A stretch of 64,000 nucleotides of DNA from Hysterangium stoloniferum (Eukaryota; Basidiomycota; Agaricomycetes; Hysterangiales; Hysterangiaceae): NCBI GenBank assembly GCA_015178975.1, contig WHVD01000048.1, forward strand, positions 434,001-498,000, in the 5' to 3' direction. Made by a program: the position numbers and the translations under genes. This document shows positions 1-10,850 of this stretch, one piece after another; the first letter of the stretch is position 1, and each line of letters begins with the position of its first letter. The notes beneath the pieces were generated by a model. The model searched no databases. It was not told where the DNA came from and worked only from the letters and a program-made list of their open reading frames with translations.

Positions 1-98
1 CATCATCCAACCTCTCTTTTGGACCAAACTCAGTTGATTTCATAGCAATATTCAATCCTTGTTATATCTCTAGTGCAACATAACTAAGTATATATGTA

Positions 99-311
99 CA
101 GTGGCTCAAAAAATCATTCCAATGTTTTGTTGTTTTGGAAAGATTGATTCACAATACAAATGCCAGACATCAGAAAATTCTTAAAATATTACCCCATATA
201 GTATAGCATATTAGCTTGAAATGGATGCTTAGCCTATGTAATTTGAAGCCAAAATGGTGGAATAATAAATGAAACAAAATAATTACTCATTGGAATGATT
301 TTTTGACCCTA
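99..311. repeat. Subterminal inverted unit of the palindrome, left
   Basis: The terminal sequence CAGTGGCTCAAAAAATCATT at 99 recurs in opposite orientation at about 289-311 (GGAATGATTTTTTGACCCT). Each end of the large palindrome is therefore itself bounded by inverted repeats about 210 bp apart. In known IR/DR Tc1 elements the inner repeat is direct; here it is inverted. Confidence 0.7.
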
Positions 312-457
312 TATTATTTTAACAGAAAAGCCACTATTTCAGTAAAAATATAAGTCTAAACCAATTGTAATAATAATGAACATGTCATGTGACTTTGTTT
401 ACATCTGTTTGACATGTTGACAGTTGGTTCAACTACTTCTTAGCTTTTACCATCACT

Positions 458-900
458 ATGAAAGCTATTTCTGCTACTCAGCACTTTAATATTATCTCTC
501 TTCTTCCAGAGGGATGTTCCTATCCTCAAATCCAGAATAACACTGACTCAGGAAGGGATACAATAAGTGTGATCAAGGTTGAAGTACTTTTGGATAAAGA
601 AAACACCCTAGTTGGCCATCCTTCCAAGCTTATTACTTATGACAAACAGTCAATTATCCATCAAATTAGCTCTGGAAATCTTGACAATGCTGTTCAAGCT
701 TCCCAATTCATTAATTCTACTATCCCAGCTCTGTCACTCCTCAAACAGTCAGGAATGTACTCAAGAACAATGGTTTTTACTCTGCAACAAAGAAGAAAGT
801 ACCCATGTTGAAGAAGACTCATTATCAGAAGTCACTTGAGTTTGCTCAGTACTATGAAAACTGGACTATGACACCTTTCCACCAGATGCAATTTTGTTAA
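458..900 (+). pseudogene. Tc1/mariner transposase N-terminal half, left arm
   Basis: The reading frame opens at ATG 458 and encodes the paired helix-turn-helix part of a Tc1-type transposase: a CSYPQIQNNT-like first helix-turn-helix, then GHPSKLITYDKQSI and SSGNLDNAVQ matching the second DNA-binding half. A frameshift near 735-790 moves the continuation into another frame, where KKxHYQKSLEFAQYYENW (the linker before the first catalytic Asp) is recognisable. Reading is lost near 900. No catalytic D, D or E segment is present, so it could at most bind terminal repeats. Confidence 0.75.
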
Positions 901-965
901 TAATGGTCTTATGTATTTATCTACAATACTATTTTGGAGTCCCCTACAATCCAGGTTTTATCATA

Positions 966-1359
966 CTAAGCAAACTCAAGTGACTTCTGATAATGAGCCT
1001 TCTTCAACATGGGTGCTTTCTTCTTTGTTGCAGAGTAAAAACCATTGTTCTTGAGTACATTCCTGACTGTTTGAGGAGTGACAGATTTGGGGATAGTAGA
1101 ATTAATGAATTGGGTAGCTTGAACAGCATTGTCAAGATTTCCAGAGCTAATTTGATGGACAATTGACTGTTTGTCATGAGTAATAAGCTTGGAAGGATGG
1201 CCAGCTAGGGTGTTTTCCTTATCCAAAAGTACTTCAAACCTTGATCACACTTATTGTATCCCTTCCTGAGTCAGTGTTATTCTGGATTTGAGGATAGGAA
1301 CATCCCTCTGGAAGAAGAGAGATAATATTTAAGTGCTGAGTAGCAGAAATAGCTTTCAT
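966..1359 (-). pseudogene. Tc1/mariner transposase N-terminal half, right arm
   Basis: Mirror copy of the 458-900 fragment, starting at the equivalent ATG at 1359. One extra T near 1231 breaks the frame between the two helix-turn-helix parts. From about 1226 the frame is intact through GHPSKLITHDKQSI, SVTPQTVRNVLKNNGFYS and KKAHYQKSLEFA, and it ends at the palindrome centre. This copy keeps the TPQTVRNVLKNNG segment that the left copy has lost, so the arms have decayed independently since the palindrome formed. Confidence 0.75.
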
Positions 1360-1505
1360 GGTGATGGTAAAAGCTAAGAAGTAGTTGAACTAACTGTCAA
1401 CATGTCAAACAGATGTAAATAAAGTCACATGACATGTTCATTATTATTACAATTGGTTTAGACTTATATTTTTACTGAAATAGTGGCTTTTCTGTTAAAA
1501 TAATA

Positions 1506-1717
1506 TAGGGTCAAAAAATCATTCCAATGAGTGATTATTTTGTTTCATTTATTACTCCACCATTTTGGCTTCAAACTACATAGGCTAAGCATCCATTTCA
1601 AGCTAATATGATATACTATATGGGTAATATTTTAAGAATTTTCTGATGTCTGGCATTTGTATTGTGAATCAATCTTTCCAAAACAACAAAACATTGGAAT
1701 GATTTTTTGAGCCACTG
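1506..1717. repeat. Subterminal inverted unit of the palindrome, right
   Basis: Mirror image of the 99-311 unit: AGGGTCAAAAAATCATTCC at about 1507 and its inverted partner ending at 1717. The pair could transpose as small units or serve as double transposase-binding sites. Confidence 0.7.
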
Positions 1718-1719
1718 TA

Positions 1720-2489
1720 CATATATGCTGTTTAAGACAAAGGAATCATCATGGGCTTGGACTGACATTATTCTGCCCATTCCTTATCCTAGTTGTATTT
1801 TGTATTTGGGCTTTTTGGATTTACACCTGAGTCCTTTACATATATCCTCTAACAAAAAACATGATTTACCATTATACATATTTAAGACCTGTCCATCTTA
1901 GAGTTTTATGGATACTAGTACTCCAAAGCAACAAATTCTCACAACTCTTACAGAAGTGTAAAGTAACTGGAAAGAAAAAAATCACAAATAGATTAATGGA
2001 AAGAGTAATCAGAGTCTCAACCAGGAATATAATGTAATTTGGATAGGAATTGCAGAGGCTCAAAAGATTTCAAACTCCGACACAGCATTTGCCACACACT
2101 GCTGTGAGGTACCGTGAAAAGTGGGCAATTGCCGCGAACACACATTTTGATTTCAAACTAAAACAGAGTCATATTTTGAAAGGTAATACTCAAAATATCA
2201 TGTTAAATGATATATGCTATCAGAAAAGGGCCTAATACATCATTTTAAACATCAAAACTAAGTCTTAAAGTAAATTAACAGGCCCCCAGTACACATATTG
2301 ATATATTATGAAGAATAGGTGGAAAGTTATATCTATTTATGCTAGTCAAATGTGTTTTTGAGCGCATTTTGAGGTGTTCGCAGCAGTTGCAACACATGCG
2401 CAGCACTTTCCCATGGCCCCCTCACAGTCCTTTCTGACCACTATTATGTCTAATCAATCGCAGCTCCCTCTGGATACCCAATTGTCTGC
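1720..2489. other. No gene recognised
   Basis: AT-rich sequence with only short unconvincing frames (up to about 64 codons). No repeat shared with the rest of the window was noticed. Confidence 0.5.
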
Positions 2490-4330
2490 ATGCAAGATCG
2501 TGAGGTGTTGGAGGATGATACTATTGCTTTGAACCTCCAAGGCATCCAGTCTGGTGTGATCAATTTTGGGTTACCATTCACTGTTGTCCTTCTCTCTAAA
2601 ATTTCTAAAACAGCCAATCCACCTCTCCTGCCTGGCCTAAAAAATATTGACTATGTTCACAAGCGTATCATGGAGAACGATGCCCTCTTCCACTTATTGG
2701 GCAAATGTTTACAAAAAGAATCGTTTTTAGATATTCAGAGCCTTGGTAAGTTTCTAGTGTATCATCTTCACACCATTTGTCCTCATCATCCTCACACTCT
2801 GTCATTAGAGATCCTTCAACCTGTGAGTGGTGCGCATCTGTGCTATCACAAGCCTTTGACTCTATCAGAAATCCTTCAAACCCCCCAGACTCTAGAAAGA
2901 ATGCAATCTTCTGTGGTGAGGCCGCAAGGTTCGTCTTATTGGCTGGCACTTGGATCCATGCACATTACTGACTACGATAAGAACATTAGGTGTCTCACGA
3001 CCCTCTATCGGTCAACAGTTTGTAGAGGCGAAATATGTCTCACATCCTCTGGCAACTTTCAAGCTTTACATGAACCAGTGCTTCCAGCGGTTTTTAAGTC
3101 CTCGTGAAGATAACAAGCTGTATTACGGGCTATACATATCTGTCGATTGTTCAGAGCTCAGGTATGGGAAAATCACGTCTGATTTCAGAGGTACTCTTTA
3201 TACTATTGAATAAGATTATAATGTGCTTTTACGTGATGTCTAGCTCGGTAGAAATGATGTATTTGTGGTACATATGACTTTGCGGGATAGGACTGATAAA
3301 GGATTTCCGCCTTGGGATGACATTCCTGCTAATTTGTTAGCTGATAAGAAGGCGAACAACTCGAGGGAGTATAAGAGTCGTTGCAGTGCATTTTTCGTGC
3401 CAGTTTTTCAAACATTGGAGAGTACAATCCAAGAGATTTGCACGACAAAATGTGATGGTTGGGGGCAGATCACCTTCTTACAATGCATGGAGGGATGGCA
3501 GCATGAGTTCAGTTCATTTATGCCAAGGTGAGGGGAATTTTTCGCAAAGGTGCAGAATATGTTTGATGATGTATGTTCAATGTCAGCAAAGTTCAGTCAC
3601 TGGTTCTGAAACTTGGAATATATAGATATACAATACATACATTGGAGATGAGGAATATTTCCTTGTCAGATAACTCAGTGGACCGCAAGAGCATGGCACT
3701 TGGTTCAGGTTGTAGGCCAGCCAAGGACACTGGATTGGCATTTTCAGGAAAAGAAGTGATGATGGACGCTTACAAGTCGCTTGTTCACGTCATCAAGGGT
3801 TTGCTTCCTAAGGCTACTGCCAGTGGAACGGACCCTGAGATGAATGTTATGTTGGGTTTTGATGAGGCTTCTATTCTCAGAGACAAGCAAGGGTGGCCTC
3901 CAAAATTTATCCCAGTGGACATAATTTGTCGTGCAATCAGCATATATTCTACTGGGGCTAGATACCCAATTTGGGCAATTTTTGCTTCAACTAATTCATG
4001 AATCACGAATTTTGGGGCTCCAAGGAAAATTGGTATATGTCAGAATGATTTCTATTTGGTTTGAAATATAGATAGACTACGAGATATATGCTGATATTTG
4101 CAGATCCGTCTTTGCAGGTCCCAGTTGGAGGCACGCTCTTATTTAGGCCGTTTACTGAATTGGGTTTTGATCAATTAGCACCCAAGTTCAGTCTAGACTC
4201 TGGAAACTGGCCTGTGTTGAATAATGCTAATCACATATGTTCTTTGTGAGTGGGACAACACTACGGTGTGATTTATTTGATGTCTATATGCAGATAGTCT
4301 ACAATGAATGCATGCACTTCAATTTCGGAG
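2490..4330 (+). pseudogene. Decayed member of a large agaricomycete P-loop-like protein family
   Basis: Unrecognised by name, but the order of motifs matches a large uncharacterised family I associate with agaricomycetes: GEAARFVLLAGTWIHAHY (about 2910-2970), YGLYISVDCS (3128-3157), WDDIPANLL (3316-3342), YKSRCSAFFVPVFQTLE (about 3370-3420), an acidic GFDEASIL block that looks Walker-B-like (about 3856-3880), WAIFASTNS (about 3972-3998) and PVGGTLLFRPFTELGF (about 4120-4167). I see no intact GxxGKT loop. The gene is broken: in-frame stops at 3211-3213, 3241-3243 and 3999-4001, and a frame change near 2960. A plausible intron lies at 4033-4103 (GTATAT to GCAG). The frame is lost after about 4330. 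Confidence 0.6.
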
Positions 4331-5200
4331 CTTGTAGCAGTAGTTAAGTGGAAGCTGATGCTGGCACATGGTTATGCTGGCACATGGTTATGATAACACA
4401 CAGGTGGCATGTTTGTTTGCACTGGGTTTCCAACAATTTGATGAGGAATTTCCCTTAGGTCATCATATGTGTGTCATCACTTTCTGGCTGATTACAGGTT
4501 GACGTCAGATGTGCACAGCATTGTGGCAGAAAATCTACCCACAGAATTACACTTTGATGGATTTGACAATGATGACAAGAATTACTGTAAATGTTGTGGC
4601 GTCAAAGGTACCCCTGGCTTCACCTCAAGTCAACTTGGGGAGATTCCACCTGTTATGACCCATTCCTGGATACTTCAATCTTCTGTAATTATCCATAACT
4701 TTCCAACCCAAGGAGGATGGTCACACTTTGTTGAATATACAAAATTTTATTGAATAATCCTCATATTTTTTAAGTGAGACTATTCCTTCTGGCCATGACA
4801 ACTTATTCTATGAGTTTATATTTAATTACCTGAAATTTCATCTTTAAAATATGCATTCCCTTTTAAAATACAAATGACATAGTTACACAAAATTATTCAG
4901 GTTAACCTAGGTTATTTGGATTAAACAAGATTATGTGAGTTATAACTTACAGTAGGCAACAAAACCCTTACAATGTTTTGTACTTTTTGAAAGACATGAC
5001 AGTGAATCAATTGGATCTCATCAATTTTTTCGGATATATTAACCATGCTCTGGCTCCACGGTGGATCTGCAGGACGTGTGGCATAATGACTTTTTTGCCT
5101 GAGCTCAAACTAATTGCCTATGGTTTGATCTGAGTGAAGGCTCCATCGCGGCCAGTATTCTATCCTCTGCTTCAATGCCCACCAGGCGTTGTTGCCGCAC
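4331..5200 (+). other. No confident gene; possible 3' remnant of the 2490-4330 pseudogene
   Basis: One 94-codon frame (4469-4753) begins downstream of the last recognisable motif of the preceding pseudogene and may be its decayed C-terminus, but I see no family motif. The rest is AT-rich with nothing recognised. Confidence 0.3.
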
Positions 5201-5209
5201 TGCGTTAAG

Positions 5210-5962
5210 CTACCAAAAGGATCTCAGAGCGAGAAACCACACATTACTAATGGTCTTTTCGCATTCCTCCGACAATCCCTGGGCGAATGGTGCAATATTC
5301 TCGCTCTTTGGGCGTCGTTGAACAGAGAAGAGACCATACGTCAGGTTTTCCCTTCGGCATTCGTGAATATTGACCGCAGGAGACTGATCCAAAACGGTAA
5401 ATTTGTATACGCCTTCCAGCGCCCTCACAATCATATGAGAGAACCAATAAGATTGTATTTTCAGTCCTTTGTATTGATCGTCATATGCTCCTATTGTGCA
5501 GTCATGGCGAGGCTGTAAAGGGTGCTATTCAGTCCACTGATGTCAATTTTTTCCAGTAAAGTGACATTGGGCCATCCATCCACCGTGGCTACCTGATCGG
5601 AAGGTGGACGTCACTTGAATAACTTCAACCACGGAGAGACTGTAGACTCTGGCGATACGAATATAGCGAATGCCACCGTCAATACACTAAAACTTGAAAA
5701 TAAAATAATCGTGCTTCGTCCTGATTTCCCTCATGCGTTGCAGCTCGGGAGCGGTTGTGTCTGTTATGGGATCGTTTCCAGCTGAATCAAACATGGCATC
5801 TAACGTGATCCGCGCCGAGAGATGAACAGGCCAACTTGAAGCATTCAAAGGTTTCCCCGGAAGCCCTTCTGGTGTTATGGGAGCAGGCCCAGAATAACTA
5901 TATGTCTTCTCAGGTGGTTCGGTTGTAACATCACCCGGTTGTAATTGATAGCTGTTCATCAT
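5210..5962 (-). pseudogene. QCYW-family gene, copy 1 (broken)
   Basis: This is a diverged copy of the family best seen at 18670-19827. From 5962 down, the N-terminal part aligns (SSWPVHLSARITLDAMF, then ELQRMREIRTKHDYFIF). A stop follows at 5687-5689 just after the YFIxK motif, and DGGIRYIRI lies beyond it. After degraded sequence the core motif reappears as QSYWFSHMIVRALEGVYK near 5410-5480. Cys-Tyr of the usual QCYW is Ser-Tyr here. Multiple frame breaks make this a pseudogene. It lies downstream of the 6010-7331 minus-strand gene and in the same orientation. Confidence 0.7.
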
Positions 5963-6009
5963 TCCTTACTAACAGATTGTAACCTTGGATAAATATTAAC
6001 ACGAACCTT

Positions 6010-7331
6010 TCAATCCAAGCAGGTACATTCGTTATATCCGACGGCTCTGTTAAATGGACACGTAAAGCTGTCACCTGCAAGATGGCAAGTGTGCTCTGAG
6101 GAAGGAGAGGTGCCGTTTCTTTCCTGTAAGTAAGATATCATGATCAATACGAGACATACAGACCAGATAGGTACCAATCGCATACCCTTGTACACTCTCC
6201 ATAATTAACAAGTTGTAGCCATCTAGGTATGTCAGACTGATGTGTTGGAGAATGTTGCGATTCCTTTGCCCAAGCACCCATACCCATCAGCACGGCCTGG
6301 AGCAGTAAGTCGATTTCTTCTGTATCTTGGAGGGATAGATTACCTTCAATTTGAGGGTGGGGGGAATCCAGTCCAAGATTATCGACAAGACACTTTGTGC
6401 TCTCTAGCAATTTCACCGCAGGCATGCCCTTGTTACGTTCTTCACTCCAGAAAGGAGGCAACCGGAGTATACCGCCCAGATACCCAATGGCTATTATCCT
6501 TACAAACTCGCTAGTGTTTATCGTGCTATCTTTAAGGTGAGAAATGGGTCTTCCCCATTTAAATAATTAACTGTACTGAATCTGTGGCAATTGTTACCAA
6601 CTTTTCAACTACGCTCGCTGAGTGATCAGAAAAATTCCCAAATTCATTCGGCCACGATCACGGTAACCTCTAAATTTTCCTTGGTAATGTAAGAAACTGT
6701 TACCTGGTGAAAGAGTTCCCACTCATTTTTCATACAGTCGTCATCTGAAGGCTTCCATAAAGACTCTCGGTCCGTATCCCTAATGGATTGATCACAGTGA
6801 AAGACGCGTCTGAGACCAGGATAGCCCGTAATCACTCGCAGTATCTTCTTGGACGCTTCAAGCTGGGTCTTGGCAGTCTTCAATCTATGAATAAATTCAG
6901 TCGGCAACCCAAAGGAACAAAGGCAACCCCGAGATTCACTCGCGGTGAAGTATACTCTATCAGCCTTGTACAGTAATGTTCTAGCTTGTCAATAGAGAGT
7001 ATTTGCAACTAATATATATTAGCTAAACTGAATTGTTCCTAATATGAATATTAGGAACAAATTCAGTTTAGCTAATATATATTAGTTGCAAATACTCTCT
7101 AATGTCCCAATCCCGGCCACCACAACCCGAGGATGGCTGCCCCTCGCAATCATGTAGATCGCATAACTGCTTGGGTGTTTGATTTACGTCAAGGCCGAAA
7201 GCTTCCTCAATAGCCTGTGTCGGAAATTCAGGACCTTTTCCCGATTTGTGAGCTACCTTGCCAATTGAATGCGTGATTTTTTGTCCCGCCCAATCGTATG
7301 CTGTCGCAATAGTGGAGCCGGGACCTGCCAC
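6010..7331 (-). CDS. Unrecognised multi-exon gene interrupted by a MITE
   Basis: Several minus-strand open stretches look like exons of one gene. 7331-7101 encodes GQKITHSIGKVAHKSG to SGCGGRDWDI. Removing the MITE at 6994-7100 with one target duplication continues this as DKLEHYCTRLIEYTSPRVN. 6907-6644 encodes IHRLKTAKTQLEASKK to VTVIVAE. About 6540-6184 encodes FVRIIAIGYLGGILRLPPFW to WLQLVNYGECTR. A good intron (donor GTATGC after CTR, acceptor TTACAG) joins this to a Cys-containing tail (SSEHTCHLAGDSFTCPF) ending at 6010. I do not recognise the family. The joins between 6907 and 6540 are unresolved and at least one frame change is unexplained, so the gene may be dead. The first start is uncertain because no good upstream ATG was found. 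Confidence 0.4.
6994..7100. mobile_element. MITE-1, full-length copy A
   Basis: A nearly perfect 107-bp palindrome with ends AGAGAGTATTTGCAACTAAT and the inverse. It is flanked by AAT at 6991-6993 and 7101-7103; a TA duplication is an equally valid reading. It lies inside a coding exon of the 6010-7331 gene, and its removal rejoins an open frame. Same family as 21170-21275 and 52028-52135. Confidence 0.9.
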
Positions 7332-7401
7332 GGCTCTATACAGTCTTGTCAGAACCAGAGTTGGTGGGGTTACTAGACTAAGTGCTTGATATTACAGATA
7401 A

Positions 7402-7440
7402 TATGTCTCAGTCGACGTAAAGTAAGACTCAACTAAGAAG
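7402..7440. repeat. CTCAGTCGA-type sequence, degenerate hairpin
   Basis: TCTCAGTCGACGTAAAG followed by AGACTCAACTAAG resembles the hairpins at 14328, 41162 and 44331, but the second arm is poorly preserved. Confidence 0.35.
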
Positions 7441-8009
7441 TAAGGAGTTTGTAGCGTCGGTTCGTAAGTTGGGGAGACAATAGTAACAAACATGGGTTAT
7501 GTAGTTATACAATACCATGTGATGGAACAATAGGACAACGACGAGAACAAAAATAACAATAAACCAGATGTCCCAATAGGGAAGTACAATAATGGAAACG
7601 GGGCTTTCCAGCTTCATGGGTACGCATAAGCCTAACTCCAACACTTGAGAAGGCTGGTTAGATGAATATCTAGAGGCAAGAGTAGAGCAAGGGGACTCTT
7701 ATCTCAAGGTTCCACCTGGATCTTGGGAGCATCGTGGCGGTGTCACGTGTCGATTATGTAACAGGGCGGCTGAATCGGAACTCAGGCGCCCAAGAACTGC
7801 TTTCGGCAGAAGGAGATCTCGTGCAGCGTAGGAAGCTGATAAGACTTGAAAGTATTCTGAATCTTAGATGTTTAAAGGTGAGTGGGTCTTATTTAACAAA
7901 CCTGAGGAAGGGATGGAACACTGTGAATAGTGTGCAAGTACGGCCCCGATGCTATGCCTGGGATTTTCCCATCGGCTTACGCCATAGAAACACAGCATGC
8001 GTTTTTGTT

Positions 8010-8026
8010 TGTTGCAAATACTCTCT
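8010..8026. repeat. MITE-1 terminal fragment B
   Basis: Only the right terminus (GTTGCAAATACTCTCT) is present. It lies about 80 bp upstream of the TATA box of the first exon-array gene. Confidence 0.75.
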
Positions 8027-8103
8027 ATTGTTTAAAATGAAGTAACCCGCTGTGTAACGAGCATAATGCTATATTTGGAAGTTGACTCTCCGGCTAACTG
8101 CGC

Positions 8104-8110
8104 TATAAAA
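8104..8110 (+). promoter_or_regulatory. TATA box of exon-array gene copy 1
   Basis: TATAAAA lies 50 bp upstream of the ATG at 8154. The equivalent position in the two minus-strand copies lacks this motif, consistent with copy 1 being the best candidate for an expressed copy. Confidence 0.55.
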
Positions 8111-8153
8111 GTCCAGCATCCCCTTCTGGAGTGGGTATGACTACTGCCCACCA

Positions 8154-10850
8154 ATGTCTACTTTCAACAAGACGACTCTGAGGATTCACGATATGGTGAC
8201 GACTGAGACCCTCCTTGAAGGCGTCGAGGGGCCACCACCGTTGGTTTCCACAGATGTATTGAGCTCGGAGGAACTGGAGCGTATGCTTGAGATGAGAATG
8301 AGGGAAAAATTCCGGCTGAAGCTCCGAGAACGATGGAGCTGTACTGAACCCGGGCACGATTTATGTTACCAGGCCCCCGATGACGACCAACACATACCAC
8401 TGTTTGCAAAATATGTAGAGGTTTGGGTTGACGAATTGGTGAGTGAGGTATAATGCTATTATCATGTAATCTATATCACATCCCGCGCGCTTCAGTACCA
8501 AGGAGAAACGAGCTACCATGACCCACCAACTATTGTTAAGATGTCAGGGCGGCCCACCAACACAACGTCCAACGACGGAGAAGGCATTGAGGGGGATATA
8601 CCAGATGATCACCAGCATATGCCACTGTCCGCAAACGATGCAGAGGTCCGGGTTGACGAGGTGGTGAGCAAAGTATCATGTTGTCATCACGTAATTTGTA
8701 TCACATCCTGCACGTTGCAGTTCCAAGGAGCAACGACTTACCATGACCCACCGACTGGTGTTAAAATGCTGAAGAGGTGCACCAACACCAGATCCAACCT
8801 CCGAGAAGACGCCGAGGAGCTACCACCCGTGGCATCAAGTTATCGGGCACCCGATGACTGCCAGGGCATCCTGTCTGCAAACCACGTAGAGGTTTCGGCT
8901 GACGAGGTCAAGCTCGTGAGTAAAGTATAATCCCATTATCATCTAATCCGTATCACATCTTGCGCGCTTCAGTGTCAAGGAAAAACCAGCTACCATGACA
9001 CATCGGCCGTTGTTAGAATGCCAGGGGGGTCTACCAACACCATATCCAACCTCCGAGAAGGTGTTGAGGAGTTACCACTGGTGTCCCCAGATGTATTGAC
9101 TGAGGAAGAAAGGGATCAGATCATTAAGACCGGAATGAGAGAGAGATTCCGGACGAAACTTCGAGAACGATGGATCTGTTATGAAACCGGGCACGTTTTA
9201 TGTTCCCGGGCACCCGATGACGACCAGCATATACGACTGTCTGCAAACCATGTAGAGTTTTGGGTTAACGAGTTGGTGAGTAAACTATAATACTATTTTC
9301 ATGAAATCTGCGTCACATCCTGTGCGTTTCAGTGCAACGGAGATACGAGCTATCATGACCTACCCACTTTTGGTAAGACACCATGGAGTTCCACCAACAC
9401 CACGTCCAACCTACGAGAGGGTGATGAGCTACCCTTGAATTCCCCACATATATTGAACTCAGAACAACGGGCAAATCATTAATACGGGAATGAGGAAGAT
9501 TTTCCGGGCGAAACTTCGAAAACGATGGAACTGCAACGAAACTGAGCACAGTTTATGTTACCGTGGCCCCGATGACCACCGGCACATACCACTGTCTCCA
9601 AACCATGTAGAGGTTTGGGTTGACGAGTTGGTGAGTAATCACGTATATAGTGCTGTTATCACGTAATTCTTACCACATCCTGCCTGTGTTAGTGCCAAGG
9701 AGAAACGACGTACCATGAACCACCGATTGCTGTTACTATGCCGGGAAGGTCTACCGGCACCACATCCAATCCCACACCATATCACAGACTTGATTGGGGC
9801 GGCGTAATGCTGTTTGACACAACTTCCAGCATTGTAATTGGACCAGTCTGTGGAATCGTGTTGGACAGAATTGGGATGTGCTTCCTCTACAACACAAAAA
9901 AGGCTTGGTTGATAGCAAAGTTGACTATGTATGGGCGAATGGTGGATTTCTCATCTCGGGACAAGGTGCTTAACAGGTTCCTGCACAAGTCTGCAAATCT
10001 TCCAAGATGGGGAGTAATAATTCAAGAAAGCATTGATTTGTTGAGGTAGGGATAACTCAGTGGCATCAAGCGTTGGGATACACTCGACCTACTCACGCTT
10101 TATAGACCCTCATACCCGCCTCAAATTCAAAGACAAGCGTCGAGAATTTTAGGGGACTTCTGGTTGTGTTATGATGAAATACAGTTAACGAGCAATCGTG
10201 ACACTCTGACCTTGAAGCTGATGGCATCGTTAGGTCACGCCTTCACATTTTGCCCTGGCGTCCAATCGTGGGATAAGAATACATCAACCGACATTACGGG
10301 GGTACTTTATAGTTCCTTCATAAAATCACCGCTTCACACCAACTTGGATGAGGTTTCATCTGCATTTATCGTGGCAATTTCCCGCTACTTATCGTACCCT
10401 GTTAACCAACATCCCCTCCTCATTGGTGCCCTTGCGGATCTCATCGAAAACGTATGCCATGTGCGTCGACTGTCTTTAAAAGAGCTTATTGCCATCAGAG
10501 CCTACTTTGAGACCTGGTTGAATCGACAACAGGGACCCCCCAGCCACAGATTACATCGGCTTTTCATGCATTGCGTTTCCCAGGACACATGGTTTCTAGA
10601 CATATCTGGAGAGGTATTGAATTCTGTGCTCAGAAATATCACAATGAATATCCAGAAATTGGCTCAAAGCACTAAGATTGCAGCAACATTGTTCACCAAT
10701 CTGGAAATGCTGGAGAACTTCCTTGACAACATGTCGCTGTTCATAGTCCATAACACCCAGCTCATTATCATTGGTTCTTGTATGGTTTCAATCCTAAGGC
10801 ACGTCCCTATATTCTTCCGCAAATACTGTCATAATCAACTGAGATACTAG
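8154..10850 (+). CDS. Exon-array gene, copy 1 (five repeated exons plus C-terminal domain)
   Basis: Function unknown. Proposed exons: 8154-8438, 8496-8663, 8721-8915, 8973-9275, 9333-9630, 9693-10045, 10106-10850. The first four introns are each 57 nt, start GTGAG and are phase 0. Long repeated exons encode a head (PTNTTSN-like), a basic stretch (FRLKLRERW), a putative metal site C-x4-H-x2-C (WSCTEPGHDLCY) and DDDQHIPL to VDEL. Short exons lack the metal-site part. The fifth repeated exon has a 2-nt loss near 9470 giving a stop. Since it is flanked by phase-0 introns, skipping it leaves a 682-residue open frame. The C-terminal domain (IGMCFLYNTKKAWLIAKL, then DFWLCYDEIQL, then a helical tail) has paralogues at 12.1, 47, 45.3 and 59 kb. 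ATG 8154 was chosen because all copies share it. Confidence 0.6.

Larger units (their letters stand above)
99..1717. mobile_element. Palindromic Tc1/mariner-like composite element
   Basis: The whole segment is a long inverted repeat. The left half (99 to about 850) reads back on the minus strand from 1717 to about 967, leaving a unique centre of about 120 bp. Both termini read CAGTGGCTCAAAAAATCATT and are flanked by TA at 97-98 and 1718-1719, the target duplication expected of Tc1/mariner. Removing the element leaves a near-perfect palindromic target around TATATGTACATATA, the kind of site this superfamily favours. Each half carries the N-terminal part of the same transposase and neither carries the DDE catalytic domain, so it is non-autonomous. 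It probably arose by a head-to-head fold-back of one truncated element. Confidence 0.85.

Noticed and set aside
7429..7644. Hydrophobic minus-strand frame of 71 codons
   Set aside because: Valine/leucine-rich because of low-complexity sequence; no ATG-led conserved start and no paralogue.
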